From Saussurea involucrata (lineage: Eukaryota > Streptophyta > Magnoliopsida > Asterales > Asteraceae), in NCBI GenBank assembly GCA_033807775.1, contig CM066313.1, forward strand, positions 61,922,484 to 61,986,483: DNA of 64,000 nucleotides, written 5' to 3'. The notes below the pieces were generated by a model that saw nothing but the letters and a program-made list of their open reading frames with translations, did not search any database and had not been told where the DNA came from. Made by a program: the position numbers and the translations under genes. Below are positions 20,976 to 33,546 of the stretch, one piece after another (the stretch's first letter is position 1; every line of letters starts with the position of its first letter).

Positions 20976-23819
20976 TGTAACACCCTCAAATTTGGAACGA
21001 GCAACTAAATAAAATTCAATAAAATAACCCAAAAGTAGATAATTTCCTTTCTACAAGTCATTCCTCAAAGGTACCTCGGAAATAAAACATCATAAATTCT
21101 ACAAATATATAACTTAATCGGGTGTTACTTAACACCACACATGATTGCTAGTCCAAACTATTGCGGAAGACTTCACTAAACAAGTCACCTCCCGTGCACT
21201 TTACTAGCACTCGCCACTTCATAATGTAGCTAGAGCTACCCCAACCTGAGCCTGTTGCACATGCCGACAAATAGAAAGGGTTAGGCTTACGCCTAGTGAG
21301 TTCAAGCATTTTATCATGACTATATAAAACATAAATCAAACGAGTAATAGTTTAGTCATGATTTCAAAAGAGTTTACTTTTAATTGCAAATCATCCATTT
21401 TCCAACTCACACACTTCCATGGGAAAGTTCCCGAAAGGTATAATACGTTTTCCAAATTGAATTACATTTCCAACTCACTCAAATACGCGAATAAGTTTAG
21501 TTTAGGCAAAACCTTCAAATACGGTTGACAATACATACTCATCCCGTAAAACATGGAAACCATCCGTTAAATATAACTCTTTATTAAAACACAATGCGAA
21601 GCGATACTCACGCGACCGTAAAAGGTAATCAAGATCAAATACCATAAACGGGGGAAACGCGTAGCCGTTGAAGGTGGAGGTAACACAAATACCCAAAACA
21701 ACAGACACAGATGAGATATAAACCACAACTTACGTACCATGGAAACAATCCATATAAATAGAACACGTCACCGAAAACATGAGTAGCAACAAATACCCAA
21801 AACAACACATTTCGGTGACGGGGGAGACCCGTATACATCGCACGTGACGGAACACCAAAGTGGGTCACTTACTATGTAATAAAAACACTCATGTGGATTA
21901 CTCTCGTAAAACTGAGCTCAATCACTCCAGATCTATTGCCCACGAGACTAGGATGCCCCCAACTTCAACCACTCCAGGTCTATACATTGGGTCACCAAAT
22001 CCACAACAGCACATTAGGGATTACACCTTACTGCCCATGAGACGACGCCCAACCATCTAGGTCCACGCCTTACTTATCATGGATCCCGATGCCTATCCCG
22101 TGCTAAGCACATATATGGAATTACACCTTACTTCCCACGAGACGACGCCCGACCATCTAAGTCCACGCCTTACTTATCATGGAACCCGATGCCTATTCCG
22201 TGCTACAAAATAAACTAACGTCTCATAAACTGAGCTCAACCAATCCCGACATCTTACCCGCGAGACTAAGGAAACTCAATTGCCTATGGATCCATGGCTA
22301 ACAAGGTCTAAATAGTACACGACCCCAAGTGAATAAATAAATGCATTCAAAACATGCAATTCCCCAATAACATAATTCGTTAACAAAATTCAACCCTGAG
22401 TTACCAAAACTGGACAAATGTCCCCAATACTTAATTAAAATTCAATACCGAGCCACAAGCTCAACTAACTTCAAAAAGGGTGGTTTATGAAAGTCATAAA
22501 ATGACATCAAATATAACAACACACACCGTTTGCCGGTAAATACTTCAATTCCATGAAAACCCGAAATAAAACCTTGGATCGGGAAAACCCTCCTTTCCAA
22601 GGACTCACACATTTACATTTTCAAAACATCACATGATGTACTATATGCATATTTTCCAAAATATTCACAAAAAAAATTCATAACAAATAAATCCCTTTTA
22701 TCACATAACTCAATAATCCATTTTTTTGTAAGATTTATCTATCCCATTTTTCCAAAATTCCAAAAGTAGTGTTTTACTACATTTATCACAATTAATACCG
22801 CAAAAGGTAAAATCCACCAAATAACTCCACCTTGATAATTTTCAAGTAAAACACATAATCACTTGGAAAAATAACATTTTGACATGTACAAAGTTTTCGC
22901 AAAGTAACTTGAACTCACATTTGCTAGATTAAGCTAAATCTAGAGTTTCTCCAACGTAAGCTCCTTTGATGAAGATTGCATCCTCAAGCCAAAACTTCCA
23001 AAACCTAGATTTATGAGTTTCCATCCATCAATACCGAAGTCTAACCATAAGAAATCATTCCCTAAACAATTTCATCCAAAAACCCCTAAATACTCCAAAC
23101 CCTAATCTTCAATAATGAAGAAGGTGAAGATTTTCTCAACCAATCACCAACAAAATCATCTAACAATAACCCCAAGGTAGAAGAAAGAGGAAATCCACAA
23201 TAATCTAGCATTTGGGTTAAGAATTGTTACCTTAATCGTATGAACCTCCAACTAAAAGCTTCCAACCATCCACATGAGCTCCAAGCTTTCCTATCTTCAC
23301 CAATGGTGGGAAATGGGTTGAATTTGGTGAAGAAATGAGGAAGGAGAGGGGAGGTTTAGGGTTTCTTGAGAGAGAGACGATTTTTAGAGAGAGAGATGAA
23401 GGAGTTTGAGAGTGATAGTGAAATGAAGAAGAAGAAAGAAGAAAAGGGGTTTAAAACACCCTGGAGCCCGTCGGCTATAGTAACACGGCGATAGTGACAG
23501 TGTCACTATCGCCAGGGCACAATCGCCCGCGTCCCCCAACTCTCGGTACATTATGGGCGATAGTGACACGGCGATTGTGACAGTGTCACTATCGCCGGGC
23601 ACAGTAGCTCAGAGTGTACCAAAACTCGTTTTGGCCATAACTTTCTCGTTTTAGCTCCGTTTTAGCTCTGGAAAGGACCGTTGGACTCGTATTTGAATTC
23701 CTCATCCAACAAGACCATAAAATCTAAGATTTGACCCAAAATCTTATTTTCATATTTTTCTTAAAGATCGGTTCTACACTGATTCGAAGTCGTACTTATC
23801 CGAAATTACGGGTGTTACA
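20976..23819 (-). repeat. 3' LTR of element B (2,844 bp)
   Basis: Runs from TGTAACACCC to GGTGTTACA and is followed on the + strand by ATCCTCCCAACCTTA (complement of the polypurine tract). It is nearly identical to 27448-30293 along its length. Long hairpins with arms GGCGATAGTGACA occur at 23487-23513 and, imperfectly, at about 23571-23597. Confidence 0.85.
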
Positions 23820-26800
23820 ATCCTCCCAACCTTAGGATGATTTCGTCCTCGAAATCTACATCCTTTGCAACCCAAGGCTAATAGACTCAACGCCGACTAT
23901 AATTTATCAGTTCCTAACTGTAATCTAAATTTCCCACACGGCCTTAATGACAAATCCTCGAACAACTGTTTATCAATAAAGCCCCTTCACGTACACTGTA
24001 CTCATGTCCGGGAGAACACTCCGACAACTGGAATAATTTATAGTCGGACGACTTTGGTTGTCTCCCAACCTTAAAGCGTCCCATACTTCTCGATTTCAGT
24101 TCAGACTCCAAGTCAATTCAAGGCCTACTAATACTGAGACCAACCGAATTTCTGATTTCAATTGTCCATATCGTTCACGACCATCCACATCCAACGAGTT
24201 CTAATATACTCCAAGAGTCCATCAAAATACAATCATAAACCGACAAGTCCTTTAACCATACACGAAGGTTATTCTACCAAAGCCACTCCTCACAATTGAG
24301 CATCTTACGGTTACTACTACCATTATCGTCTTTCTTTTAAAATTGGACTACGATTCCCGATTACAACAACGGTTTCCGACCTCAAACCCACAAAGGTTGA
24401 CCTAGTTTTATCACCAAGTTTTGCACTCTAATAGGACTTCACACATGAGTTCCGTTTACCGAGTGTTTCTACAAAACTAGGGTTGTCAACAAAGCGGCTA
24501 CACCAACCTCGAAATGCATTACCGCAAGTCTAACCATCCAATTACCACAACCACTTTTACTTCGCTACCAATATCATCCGGCCCATAATACCAACACGCG
24601 TGGAATACCCAACCTTCCACCGTCGAAGTGCTACACGCACTTACCCTTAACGGAGTTATTTACCCTTTCCAAGGTCCTAACGAGTTCAAGGTTTTCAAGT
24701 GCGTTATTCAATAAATATGCCAATTAATCAAAACCATTCACAAAATATTTTCAACACCAAGATTTTCATCTCAAATAACTCGTACGCAATAAAACTATTA
24801 CTATCAGCTCGGTGGTTACGCAAAATGGACACGCTCGTCCCACATATGAAAATCATATTGAAAATCATTTTATTACAGTCCAGTTTACCCACAAAACGCA
24901 AAAGATAAATAAACAATTTCTTTACAATGAACCGCCATGGTTCTAGTATGGATTGACTCATGAATTGCATGTAAAGTGACTGCTCGACTTTAAACGGGGT
25001 GCAACACAAGGTGCGCACGTATTTCGAAAGAAGTCCAAATGACATTTGACTCCAAAATTTCCCTTCTAACCATAAAATGGCATGGAACGAGGTTCACCAA
25101 CAAAATTTTGCGCGCGTCAGTTTATTATACAAAGCGATGAAACGGTTTACAAATACACCTTAGTCAAACATAAAATGACTTGTGCAATTTCCAAATTTAA
25201 AGACATAAAACAATACGTTTCCATCACTTGAACATATCGACTAAAACATCATAAAACTTTACATTGGGGGTAGGCATGCAAGCTTGTAACACTTCCATTA
25301 GAAATTTTCTTAAAACGAAATAACATGCATCAAATGGTTCGCGACCAAATTTCAAAAGATGAACCTCTTTAAATCAATTTCCCAAAATTTCTCATCCGGT
25401 CCTATAATGACATTTGAATAAACGTTTTTGGCAAACTTGCGCACAACAATGCGTTTTCCCAAAACCTACGAGGAAATAAGTGTTAATAATTTATTGACCC
25501 CAAAAAGGGTTCAAACCTATTTTCAGATCCCAAATCGCACCAACGGTGCACATCAATGTTCAAAATTCAAGAAATTCCGCGTGCTATAGTTTTATACAAA
25601 CAAGTTTCTAAAATCTTCATCACGAAGCATTTCCTTAAAGTTTTGTACTTGGAACATAAAACGTCGAAACGTCAATGCTTAAAATGTATTTGTTAAAATA
25701 CTCAAAATGCACATTTCCTCCAAAACCACAAAGGCTTTCAATTTTCTAAAATATTTGGCAACTAAAAATTGACCAATGTTAAGGACTCATAAATTCGTGT
25801 TTTCCAAATATCATGTATCTTAAATCATTCGTGATCCCCACACCACTAAAACATGCTTTGACCAAATGGTCCTTCATTTAAACAATGAGTTAACAAAATA
25901 ATTTCACTTACGATTCGTTTAACAAAGTGCGGAAAAACAATGGTTACCAAGCTATGCATACCCTTAAGTCGATATAATGTCTTTACATGAAAATGATAAT
26001 AAAACATTTGACTGACCAAAAACGCACCAAGCAAGTCATTATGAAATGTCAACAAAATGCTCCTTCATGCATCACTTAAGCCACGTATAAATCAATCTAT
26101 ACACTGAACTATATGCAACGAAATATTTAGTAACACAAACCTTTTGAAAGAAAAGTTACGCGACACTAGAGTTCCAAACTCATCTCTTTTTAGTCGCCTT
26201 ATGGCATAAAATTAACTTTTCTCAACAAAACTCGAGTGGTCCAAAATACCCACATAACTTATAAACTTTTCACATAAGTAATTAAAGCATGCACCTTGTG
26301 AAATTATACTCACACGACTCAACATGTCGTAAAACAAACTCTATGAACCTCAACGAACTCAATGACTCCGAGTCAAAAAACGGCGCTAAACATCATGCTT
26401 CCAAATCCAGATTGCTATAAGCAAAATCATAAACGAGACGCCCAAAATCCCAAAAATCCCCTTCTAGGGTAATACCACATAAACAACATTGCTTAACAAC
26501 TCACATTAAACAAATTCCCCAAAATGACCTTACATAGACATAATGGAATATAACTTTCGTCCGACTCTAACATATGTGGAGGAGATCCAATGTTAAAGTC
26601 ACAAACCGTAGTTATTGCCCAACGTCTTAAACATCATAAAAATACGATTGCCATTACATCCAAAACAAATGTTGAACGACAATGAAATAAGGCAAAACAA
26701 ATCTCGGCGGAGTTTGCAACTCCCGCAATAAAATGGTTTCATGCACGCTCAAAACCATGATTTGAAATCTTGTGTGTGTGCTAAACATTTCTCAAAATTC

Positions 26801-27447
26801 ATAACACAATCCAAATAAGGATTTGAAACACAAGAAATAATTGATGCAATTTATTTTCAAATTAAACTTTGTGCATGACTTAGTCGGAGTTCAACGTCTC
26901 AACTCATACCCTTCCAAATCCCTCCGGTCCACTATTGTTATCCGGATGCTTTAACCTCTTAAGGTAAGTTGAGAATTACATCAATTAACTCTACGGTTTT
27001 TTCCTCAAATCAAAATCAGCTCATTAGGCCTATGGTCCTAATCCAGCCATCAATCTCGACCCGAAACGGTCTACTTAAAGCAAATATCATGCTTATCGTC
27101 ACTCCAAGTGACTTATACTAGAATCGTCCATCTATTCCAACGACTACTAGCTTAAAACCTCCTTCACTACCCCAACGGTCATCACACTAAAGTAATTCAA
27201 GAACGCACATATACTAGTAGGTTCACCATGACACTGGCCAGGTGTCACTATGAACGCACCATACATGATTATCCTTGTTACTCTCGACGTGACTCTCGTT
27301 TCTAACAACATCCATCAATTTCAAAACATCCTATCTTAAAGTTCCTAAAGGTGAATTTCACTCTCATTTACTTAAACAAACGCTAGTTTGAGTCTAGGTA
27401 TCCAAAATCAACACCTATTCTCTCAAACTTATGCTCTGAGACCAACT
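23820..27447 (-). other. Internal region of element B with PPT and PBS but no ORF
   Basis: The polypurine tract is the complement of 23820-23834. The primer site TGGTCTCAGAGC is the complement of 27433-27444, three bases from the LTR, one mismatch from the tRNA-iMet site TGGTATCAGAGC. The longest frames (about 105 codons) have no gag, protease, RT, RNase H or integrase motif. I see nothing else in it. Confidence 0.7.
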
Positions 27448-30293
27448 TGGAACACCCCCAAATTTGTAACGAGCAACTAAATAAAATTCAATAAAATAAC
27501 CCAAAAGTAGATAATTTCCTTTCTATAATTCATTCCTCAAAGGTACCTCGGAAATAAAACATCATAAATTCTACAAATATATAACTTAATCGGGTGTTAC
27601 TTAACACCACACATGATTGCTAGTCCAAACTATTGCGGAAGACTTCACTAAACAAGTCACCTCCCGTGCACTTTACTAGCACTCACCACTTCATAATGTA
27701 GCTAGAGCTACCCCAACCTGAGCCTGTTGCACATGCCGAAAAATAGAAAGGGTTAGGCTTACGCCTAGTGAGTTCAAGCATTTTATCATGACTATATAAA
27801 ACATAAATCAAAAGAGTAATAGTTTAGTCATGATTTCAAAAGAGTTTACTTTTAATTGCAAATCATCCATTTTCCAACTCACACACTTCCATGGGAAAGT
27901 TCCCGAAAGGTATAATACGTTTTCCAAAATGAATTACATTTCCAACTCACTCAAATACGCGAATAAGTTTAGTTTAGGCAAAACCTTCAAATACGGTTGA
28001 CAATACATACTCATCCCGTAAAACATGGAAACCATCCGTTAAATATAACTCTTTATTAAAACACTATGCGAAGCGATTCTCACGCGACCGTAAAAGGTAA
28101 TAAAGATCAAATACCATAAACGGGGGAAACGCATAGCCGTTGAAGGTGGAGGTAACACAAATACCCAAAACAGCAGACACAGATGAGATATAAACCACAA
28201 CTTACGTACCATGGAAACAATCCATATAAATAGAACATGTCACCGAAAACATGAGTAGCAACAAATACCCAAAACAACACCTTTCGGTGATGGGGGAGAC
28301 CCGTATACATCGCACGTGACGGAACACCAAAGTGAGTCACTTACTATGTAATAAAAACACTCATGTGGATTACTCTCGTAAAACTGAGCTCAATCACTAC
28401 AGATCTATTGCCCACGAGACTAGGATGCCCCCAACTTCAACCACTCCAGGTCTATACATTGGGTCACCAAATCCACAACAGCACATTAGGGATTACACCT
28501 TACTGTCCATGTGACGACGCCCGACCATCTAGGTCCACGCGTTACTTATCATGGATCCCGATGCCTATCCCGTGCTAAGCACATATATGGAATTACACCT
28601 TACTGCCCATGAGACGACGCCCGACCATCTAAGTCCACGCCTTACTTATCATGGAACCCGATGCCTATTCTGTGCTACAAAATAAACTAACGTCTCGTAA
28701 ACTGAGCTCAACCAATTCCGACATCTTGCCCGCGAGACTAAGGAAACTCAATTGCCTATGGATCCATGGCTAACAAGGTCTAAATAGTACACAACCCCAA
28801 GTGAATAAATAAATGCATTCAAAACATGCAATTCCCCAACAACATAATTCGTTAACAAAACTCAACCTTGAGTTACCAAAACTGGACAAATGTCCCCAAT
28901 ACTTAATTAAAATTCAATACCGATCCACAAGCTCAACTAACTTAAAAAAGGGTGGTTTATGAAAGTCATAAAATGACATCAAATATAACAACACACACTG
29001 TTTGCCGGTAAATACTTCAATTCCATGAAAACCCGAAATAAAACCTTGGATCGGGAAAACCCTCCTTTCGAAGGACTCACACATTTACATTTTCAAAACA
29101 TCACATGATGTAATATATGCATATTTTCCAAAATATTCACAAAAACATTTTCATAACAAATAAATCCCATTTATCACATAACTCAATAATCCATTTTTTG
29201 TAAGATTTATCTATCACATTTTTCAAAAATTCCAAAAGTAGTGTTTTACTACATTTATCACAATTAATACATCAAAAGGTAAAATCCACCAAATAACTCC
29301 ACCTTGATAATTTTCAAGTAAAACAAATAATCACTTGGAAAAATAACATTTTGGCATGTACAAAGTTTTCGCAAATTAACTTGAACTCACCTTTGCTAGA
29401 TTAAGCTAAATCTAGAGTTTCTCCAACGTAAGCTCCTTTGATGAAGATTGCATCCTCAAGCCAAAACTTCCAAAACCTAGATTTATGAGTTTCCATCCAT
29501 CAATACCGAAATCTAACCATAAGAAATCATTCCCTAAACAATTTCATCCAAATACCCCTAAATACTCCAAACCCTAATCTTCAATAATGAAGAAGGTGAA
29601 GATTTTCTCAACCAATCACCAACAAAATCATCTAACAATAACCCCAAGGTAGAAGAAAGAGGAAATCCACAATAATCTAGCATTTGGGTCAAGAAATGTT
29701 ACCTTAATCGTATGAACCTCCAACTAAAAGCTTCCAACCATCCACACGAGCTCCAAGCTTTCCTATCTTCACCAATGGTGGGAAATGGGTTGAATTTGGT
29801 GAAGAAATGAGGAAGGAGAGGGGAGGTTTAGGGTTTCTTGAGAGAGAGACGATTTTTAGAGAGAGAGATGAAGGAGTTTGAGAGTGATAGTGAAATGAAG
29901 AAGAAGAAAGACGAAAAGGGGTTTAAAACACCCTAGAGCCCGTCGGCTATAGTGACACGGCGATAGTGACAATGTCACTATCGCCAGGGCACAATCGCCC
30001 GCGTCCCCCAACTCTCGGTACATTATGGGCGATAGTGACACGGCGATTGTGACAGTGTCACGATCGCCGGGCACAATAGCTCAGAGTGTACCGAAACTCG
30101 TTTTGGCCATAACTTTCTCGTTTTAGCTACGTTTTCGCTCCGGAAAGGACCGTTGGACTCGTATTTGAATTCCTCATCCAACAAGACCATAAAAATCTAA
30201 GATTTGACCCAAAATCTTATTTTTCATATTTTTCTTAAAGATCGGTTCTACACTGATTCGAAGTCGTACTTATCCGAAATTACGGGTGTTACA
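27448..30293 (-). repeat. 5' LTR of element B (2,846 bp)
   Basis: Left end is TGGAACACCCCCAAATTTG, a slightly mutated form of the TGTAACACCC terminus; right end is GGGTGTTACA at 30293. Same hairpins as in the 3' LTR at about 29960-30070, with single-base differences. The substitutions between the two LTRs indicate an older insertion than D. Confidence 0.85.
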
Positions 30294-30463
30294 CGCATGG
30301 TCCTTCGCGGACGTCCGGCCTCAGCCGAACTGCTTCCTTCCCAAAAATCCCCTGTTGCTTCCGCGGATGACATGCGGACTTCCGCATGGCACGGACGTCC
30401 GGCGGCACCTTGCGGACGTCCGCCAAACCCTTTTTTCGTTTTTCAAAATTTCGGGGTGTTACA
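30294..30463 (-). repeat. 5' LTR of element A, terminal remnant right of element B
   Basis: Matches 17104-17275 of A's 3' LTR, including the GCGGACGTCCGC palindrome (30412-30423) and the GGTGTTACA terminus, and is followed by the ATGTC duplication. Confidence 0.85.
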
Positions 30464-30933
30464 ATGTCCTTCTGACAAATCGTACAAAAGTGTGCAAGGT
30501 GATAAGTCAAATATTTCTTATAGAGCAGGTTTCATGATCAGTGATCGCTGAGTTGATCTTCTTCAGGGAGGTCTGAAAGAAGGTTAGCTCTCGCTGAAGT
30601 CTTCTACTTGAAATCTCGCGTGTTGTGGATAAGTGTTGGTTTTTGACTGATGTCCACATCAGATCATTAGTAGACTTGTCACTTGTTCTTCAGCTTGGTC
30701 TTCGATTCAGCGTAGAACTCTTTTGTCGCGAAACTTGTCTTCAGGGATTATAAGCAAACATTTACAAAATGATCAATTAGTGATCATCAGCGATACTGAA
30801 CAGGCTCAGTTGTCACTAATGTACATTTATCACTGAACATTAAATTTAAGAGCGATGGTTTCACATCAGGGATTCTAAGCAGACTTAGTATATTTTCTTT
30901 GATGGTGAAACTCTGATACATAATGTTTACTTA

Positions 30934-31268
30934 GGTAGCGTTTGGTACGCAGACTGGATGGGACGGGACAGGACAGGACAGGACGGGACGGGACGGGACA
31001 GGACGGGACTGGTCAGGACTGAAGGAGATGATTTTAATCTAGGTTTAGCTATCTGATGTTGGAAAAAAGGAGTATTTTAGTAATCTTATGTTTTAGTCCC
31101 ATGTTGTTCCACCTATTTTGGTGGAACAAAAAATCTTAAGTTTTGTCCCATGAAAACTTAATTTTGTCCCATGTTGTCGCATCTGATTTTTGTCCCATGG
31201 CATACCAAACATGGGACTATTTTTTTTGTCCTATCCCGTCCCACCCAGTCTGCGTACCAAACGCACCC
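30934..31268. mobile_element. Tourist-like MITE (335 bp), TSD TTA
   Basis: Ends GGTAGCGTTTGGTACGC and GCGTACCAAACGCACCC form an inverted repeat of about 30 bp that extends to the GACTGG-TGGGACGGGA stretch with few mismatches. TTA is duplicated at 30931-30933 and 31269-31271. The TTA duplication and GG-starting inverted repeat fit the PIF/Harbinger (Tourist) group. No transposase is present. It is inserted in solo LTR C, whose sequence continues on both sides. Confidence 0.85.
30959..31020. repeat. GGGAC/AGGAC pentanucleotide array in the MITE
   Basis: About ten consecutive units of GGGAC or AGGAC, with related GTCCC units scattered on the other side of the element (from about 31098 on), so the two halves can pair. 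Confidence 0.8.
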
Positions 31269-31327
31269 TTACAACTTTCACTAATTCTAAGGGCCATCAT
31301 CAAATCACTGAAGGGTTTGGATCAATA

Positions 31328-32382
31328 CCGATGAAGAAGAAGAGGAACAAGATCTGCTAAGCCATCCAAGAAGACCCTCACGACCAGTTCAAAGGTCTGA
31401 GGATGAAGAGAAAAGATGAATGGCAGCGCTTGTCTCTCAGCTAGAAAAAAACAAAGAATCAAGATCCTTCCTCGTGCAAGCGCCAAACAAGATGAACTCA
31501 GATTCCTCTCTAAAGCTGAAAAAGAAGAATCTATCAGAGTTGAGCAAGCTCTGGAAGCATACAAACATGATGTCCGATTGGCATTATTGTTTTCTCAGAA
31601 GTTAGTCTTTGATGAACAACTAAAAAGGAATCCAATAAGAGTTCAAGCTCGCCTATTAAAAGAAGTCGATGAGGAGGCTCAAAACGAAAAGGCTACTAAG
31701 AACTCAGAGCTCGAGTAGAGTAGAGAAAAGATAGAGAAGAGACAACTACCGACAAAGATCACCGATGTTTCCATTACGGGGAAGACGAAGAAAGGATCAG
31801 TGATGGTATCAATAACGATCTTCGGAATAGATACATTAGTGAAGACCATGTTCATGTCAAAGCTGGAAATCCCTCCACTATGTGGAGTCCTTTCTGAACA
31901 AACTTCTTGATCGTATTTCAGCGGTCGTAGAAATCCCTCCACTACCTCAGAAATCAACACGCCGAAGAAAGCAAGTATCAACCTCTAAAGAAGAACATTC
32001 TTTCCGAAATGAAACTATAATTAAATTCTCAGAAGAAGTAGTTCTTGGTCCCCCACCCGACCTTTTAGCGCTTGATCTATCACTGCCAAGAGAAGGCCCC
32101 TTTGCTCCTAGTCAAGTGTTAGGCATCCCATATGGAATCATCTTCTATGATCACAAAGGCCAAGTCAGATTTCAACGAGTCTCTGAACTTCATAATTTTC
32201 CACTTGCTCATCTGAAAAATCTTATCTACTGCTGTGATATGACAAACTATGGTGATCCCATCAAGTAAGCAATCTACAAAGAGTTCAAAGCCAGAAAAAG
32301 AAGAGGAGAACCAGTGTCTGACTATCTGATCCTAAATGAAGAACCAGCCCTTGAAGCCTTATTTGAAGACAGGTATCTCTAG
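31328..32382 (+). pseudogene. Sirevirus accessory ORF, piece 3 of H/G (last domain)
   Basis: The sequence continues where D's last exon does: a DEPEEQ-like start, a charged helix (ESIRVEQALEAYKHD, KRNPIRVQARLLKE) and then, after frameshifts, the frame at 31882-32268 with RNETIIKFSEEVVLGPPPDL and PYGIIFYDHKGQVRFQRV, matching RNETGIGFSRAEVLGPNPDL and PYGIFFLDYDGRKCFQRI in D. A TAA at 32266-32268 and further breaks show decay. The likely original stop is the TAG at 32380-32382. The E-F tandem starts 12 bases later. Confidence 0.75.
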
Positions 32383-32393
32383 CTGATAGATTC

Positions 32394-33278
32394 TGTTGGT
32401 CCCGAAGGGCTATACAAGTTTGTAGAAGGGGGGTTGAATACAAACACCCAGATTTTACTTTTCTAAATTGTTTATTGATAAATCATTAACAATTTACAGC
32501 TTGTTGCGGAACAAGATTAAGGATAAACCTAAATCTAAACAAGTTGGAACACTAAGTTTCTTGCACTAAGAAAGAGAAGGAAATTACTAATAATAACCTA
32601 TCTCAAAATAAGAAAGATGACTTGTCCAAAGTTAGCAAGTGCTTCAAAAATGAAGCTGGAGTCCTTCTTATATACTGCATGCATTTAATACATTGCAGTT
32701 TACATTTTACACGTGGCAGCAGCTGATTGGTTGCATGTCATTGACCTTTGTAGACAACCTTAGTAGCCGCATGTTTGAACAATGTAGTATCAGAGTGGTT
32801 GTACGATTTCAGACAATAAGGAGGTTCTTTTCTGACATATCGTACGGAGTCGTGCAAGGGTGGTTAAGACAAAAGTACGTTGTACGGAGGACTTCATGAT
32901 CAGCTTTTCGTTGATTCAGCGCTTCATCATTGTTTATCAGCGAATGATAAAGTTCAGCGATAGCTGAAGTCCTGTACTTGATACTTCACGTTGAGTGGAC
33001 AAATCTGAGTCTTCGCTGATCCGCATCAGTTCATTAGGAGACTTGTCGCTGGTTCTTGAGCTTGATCTTCGACTCCAGCGTAGAACCTATGTTGACGTGA
33101 AACTTGTCTTCAGGGATCATAAGTAAACAACTAACTTATCAGCGATCACCATAGCGGTACTGTAAGATCTTAGTACTTATCAGCGATAGTGAAACTCTGA
33201 TACATATTGTTTACTTATAATTTTCACTAAGTATTTAAGAGAGGGTCATTATCAAATCACTGAGGGTTTGGATCAACA
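32394..33278 (-). repeat. 3' LTR of element E (885 bp)
   Basis: + strand ends are TGTTGGTCCC and GGATCAACA. It lacks about 70-85 bp present in the 57849-58803 LTR (around 33155). On the minus strand a TATATAAG-type box precedes the GCATTAAATGCATGCAG-like block near 32680. It is bordered at 33279 by the complement of the polypurine tract AAATAGGGGGAGAT. Confidence 0.85.
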
Positions 33279-33546
33279 ATCTCCCCCTATTTGATTATGA
33301 CATAGCAATAGAGAAAATTGCTATTTAATGAAAACATAAGGATAAAAAGAACTCATAAAATATTTGTCCCTTTTACTATTTTCTGGGATCTTTTCTGTAC
33401 TGATGGAGTAAAGTACATTTGCTGAATTTTTTCTTTAAACTTCGTAAAGATTACAGAGGGAAGTGGAAAATTACAAGAACAGCGAATACAATTACAAGTA
33501 CAAAAGAATAACTGATACAATAGAAGAATAAGGCGATCCTATCAGT

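Larger units (their letters stand above)
20976..30293 (-). mobile_element. Element B: complete non-coding Ty3/gypsy-type element (9.3 kb), minus strand
   Basis: Two LTRs of about 2.84 kb flank a 3.6 kb internal region with a primer site next to the 5' LTR and a polypurine tract next to the 3' LTR. It sits inside A's 5' LTR. Flanks are TATAT (20971-20975) and CGCAT (30294-30298); the intact copy of this site in A's 3' LTR reads CGCAT, so the left copy has three C/G-to-T/A changes. The lack of any pol motif with intact priming signals suggests a LARD-like, trans-mobilised element. Confidence 0.8.
14768..30463 (-). mobile_element. Element A: Ty3/gypsy-type LTR element, minus strand, TSD ATGTC
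   Basis: Perfect ATGTC duplications lie at 14763-14767 and 30464-30468. On the minus strand the order is 5' LTR (30463 leftward, interrupted by element B), a 5'-truncated internal region, a polypurine tract and a 3' LTR ending at 14768. A deletion with its junction at about 20110 removed the primer-site end of the internal region together with about 1.5 kb of the 5' LTR, so the element is disabled. The internal region has no recognisable gag or pol. Confidence 0.8.
14330..31327 (-). mobile_element. Solo LTR C of the D/E Sirevirus family, minus strand, split by elements A, B and a MITE
   Basis: The + strand left end reads TGTTGGTCCCGAAGGG, the reverse complement of the family's LTR 3' end, and the right end reads GGTTTGGATCAATA (family GGATCAACA). 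Pieces 14330-14767 and 30469-31327, minus the MITE, add up to about 960 bp, the full LTR length. Flanks are TTGAT (14325-14329) and CCGAT (31328-31332), which fit one target duplication with two C-to-T changes. H/G continues on both sides, so no internal region is left. Confidence 0.75.

Noticed and set aside
24728..25045. 105-codon minus-strand frame in element B as gag
   Set aside because: No zinc knuckle or capsid pattern and not kept in element A.
30934..31268. hAT-type MITE
   Set aside because: The duplication is TTA (3 bp), not 8 bp, and the ends start with GG, which fits the Tourist/Harbinger group.
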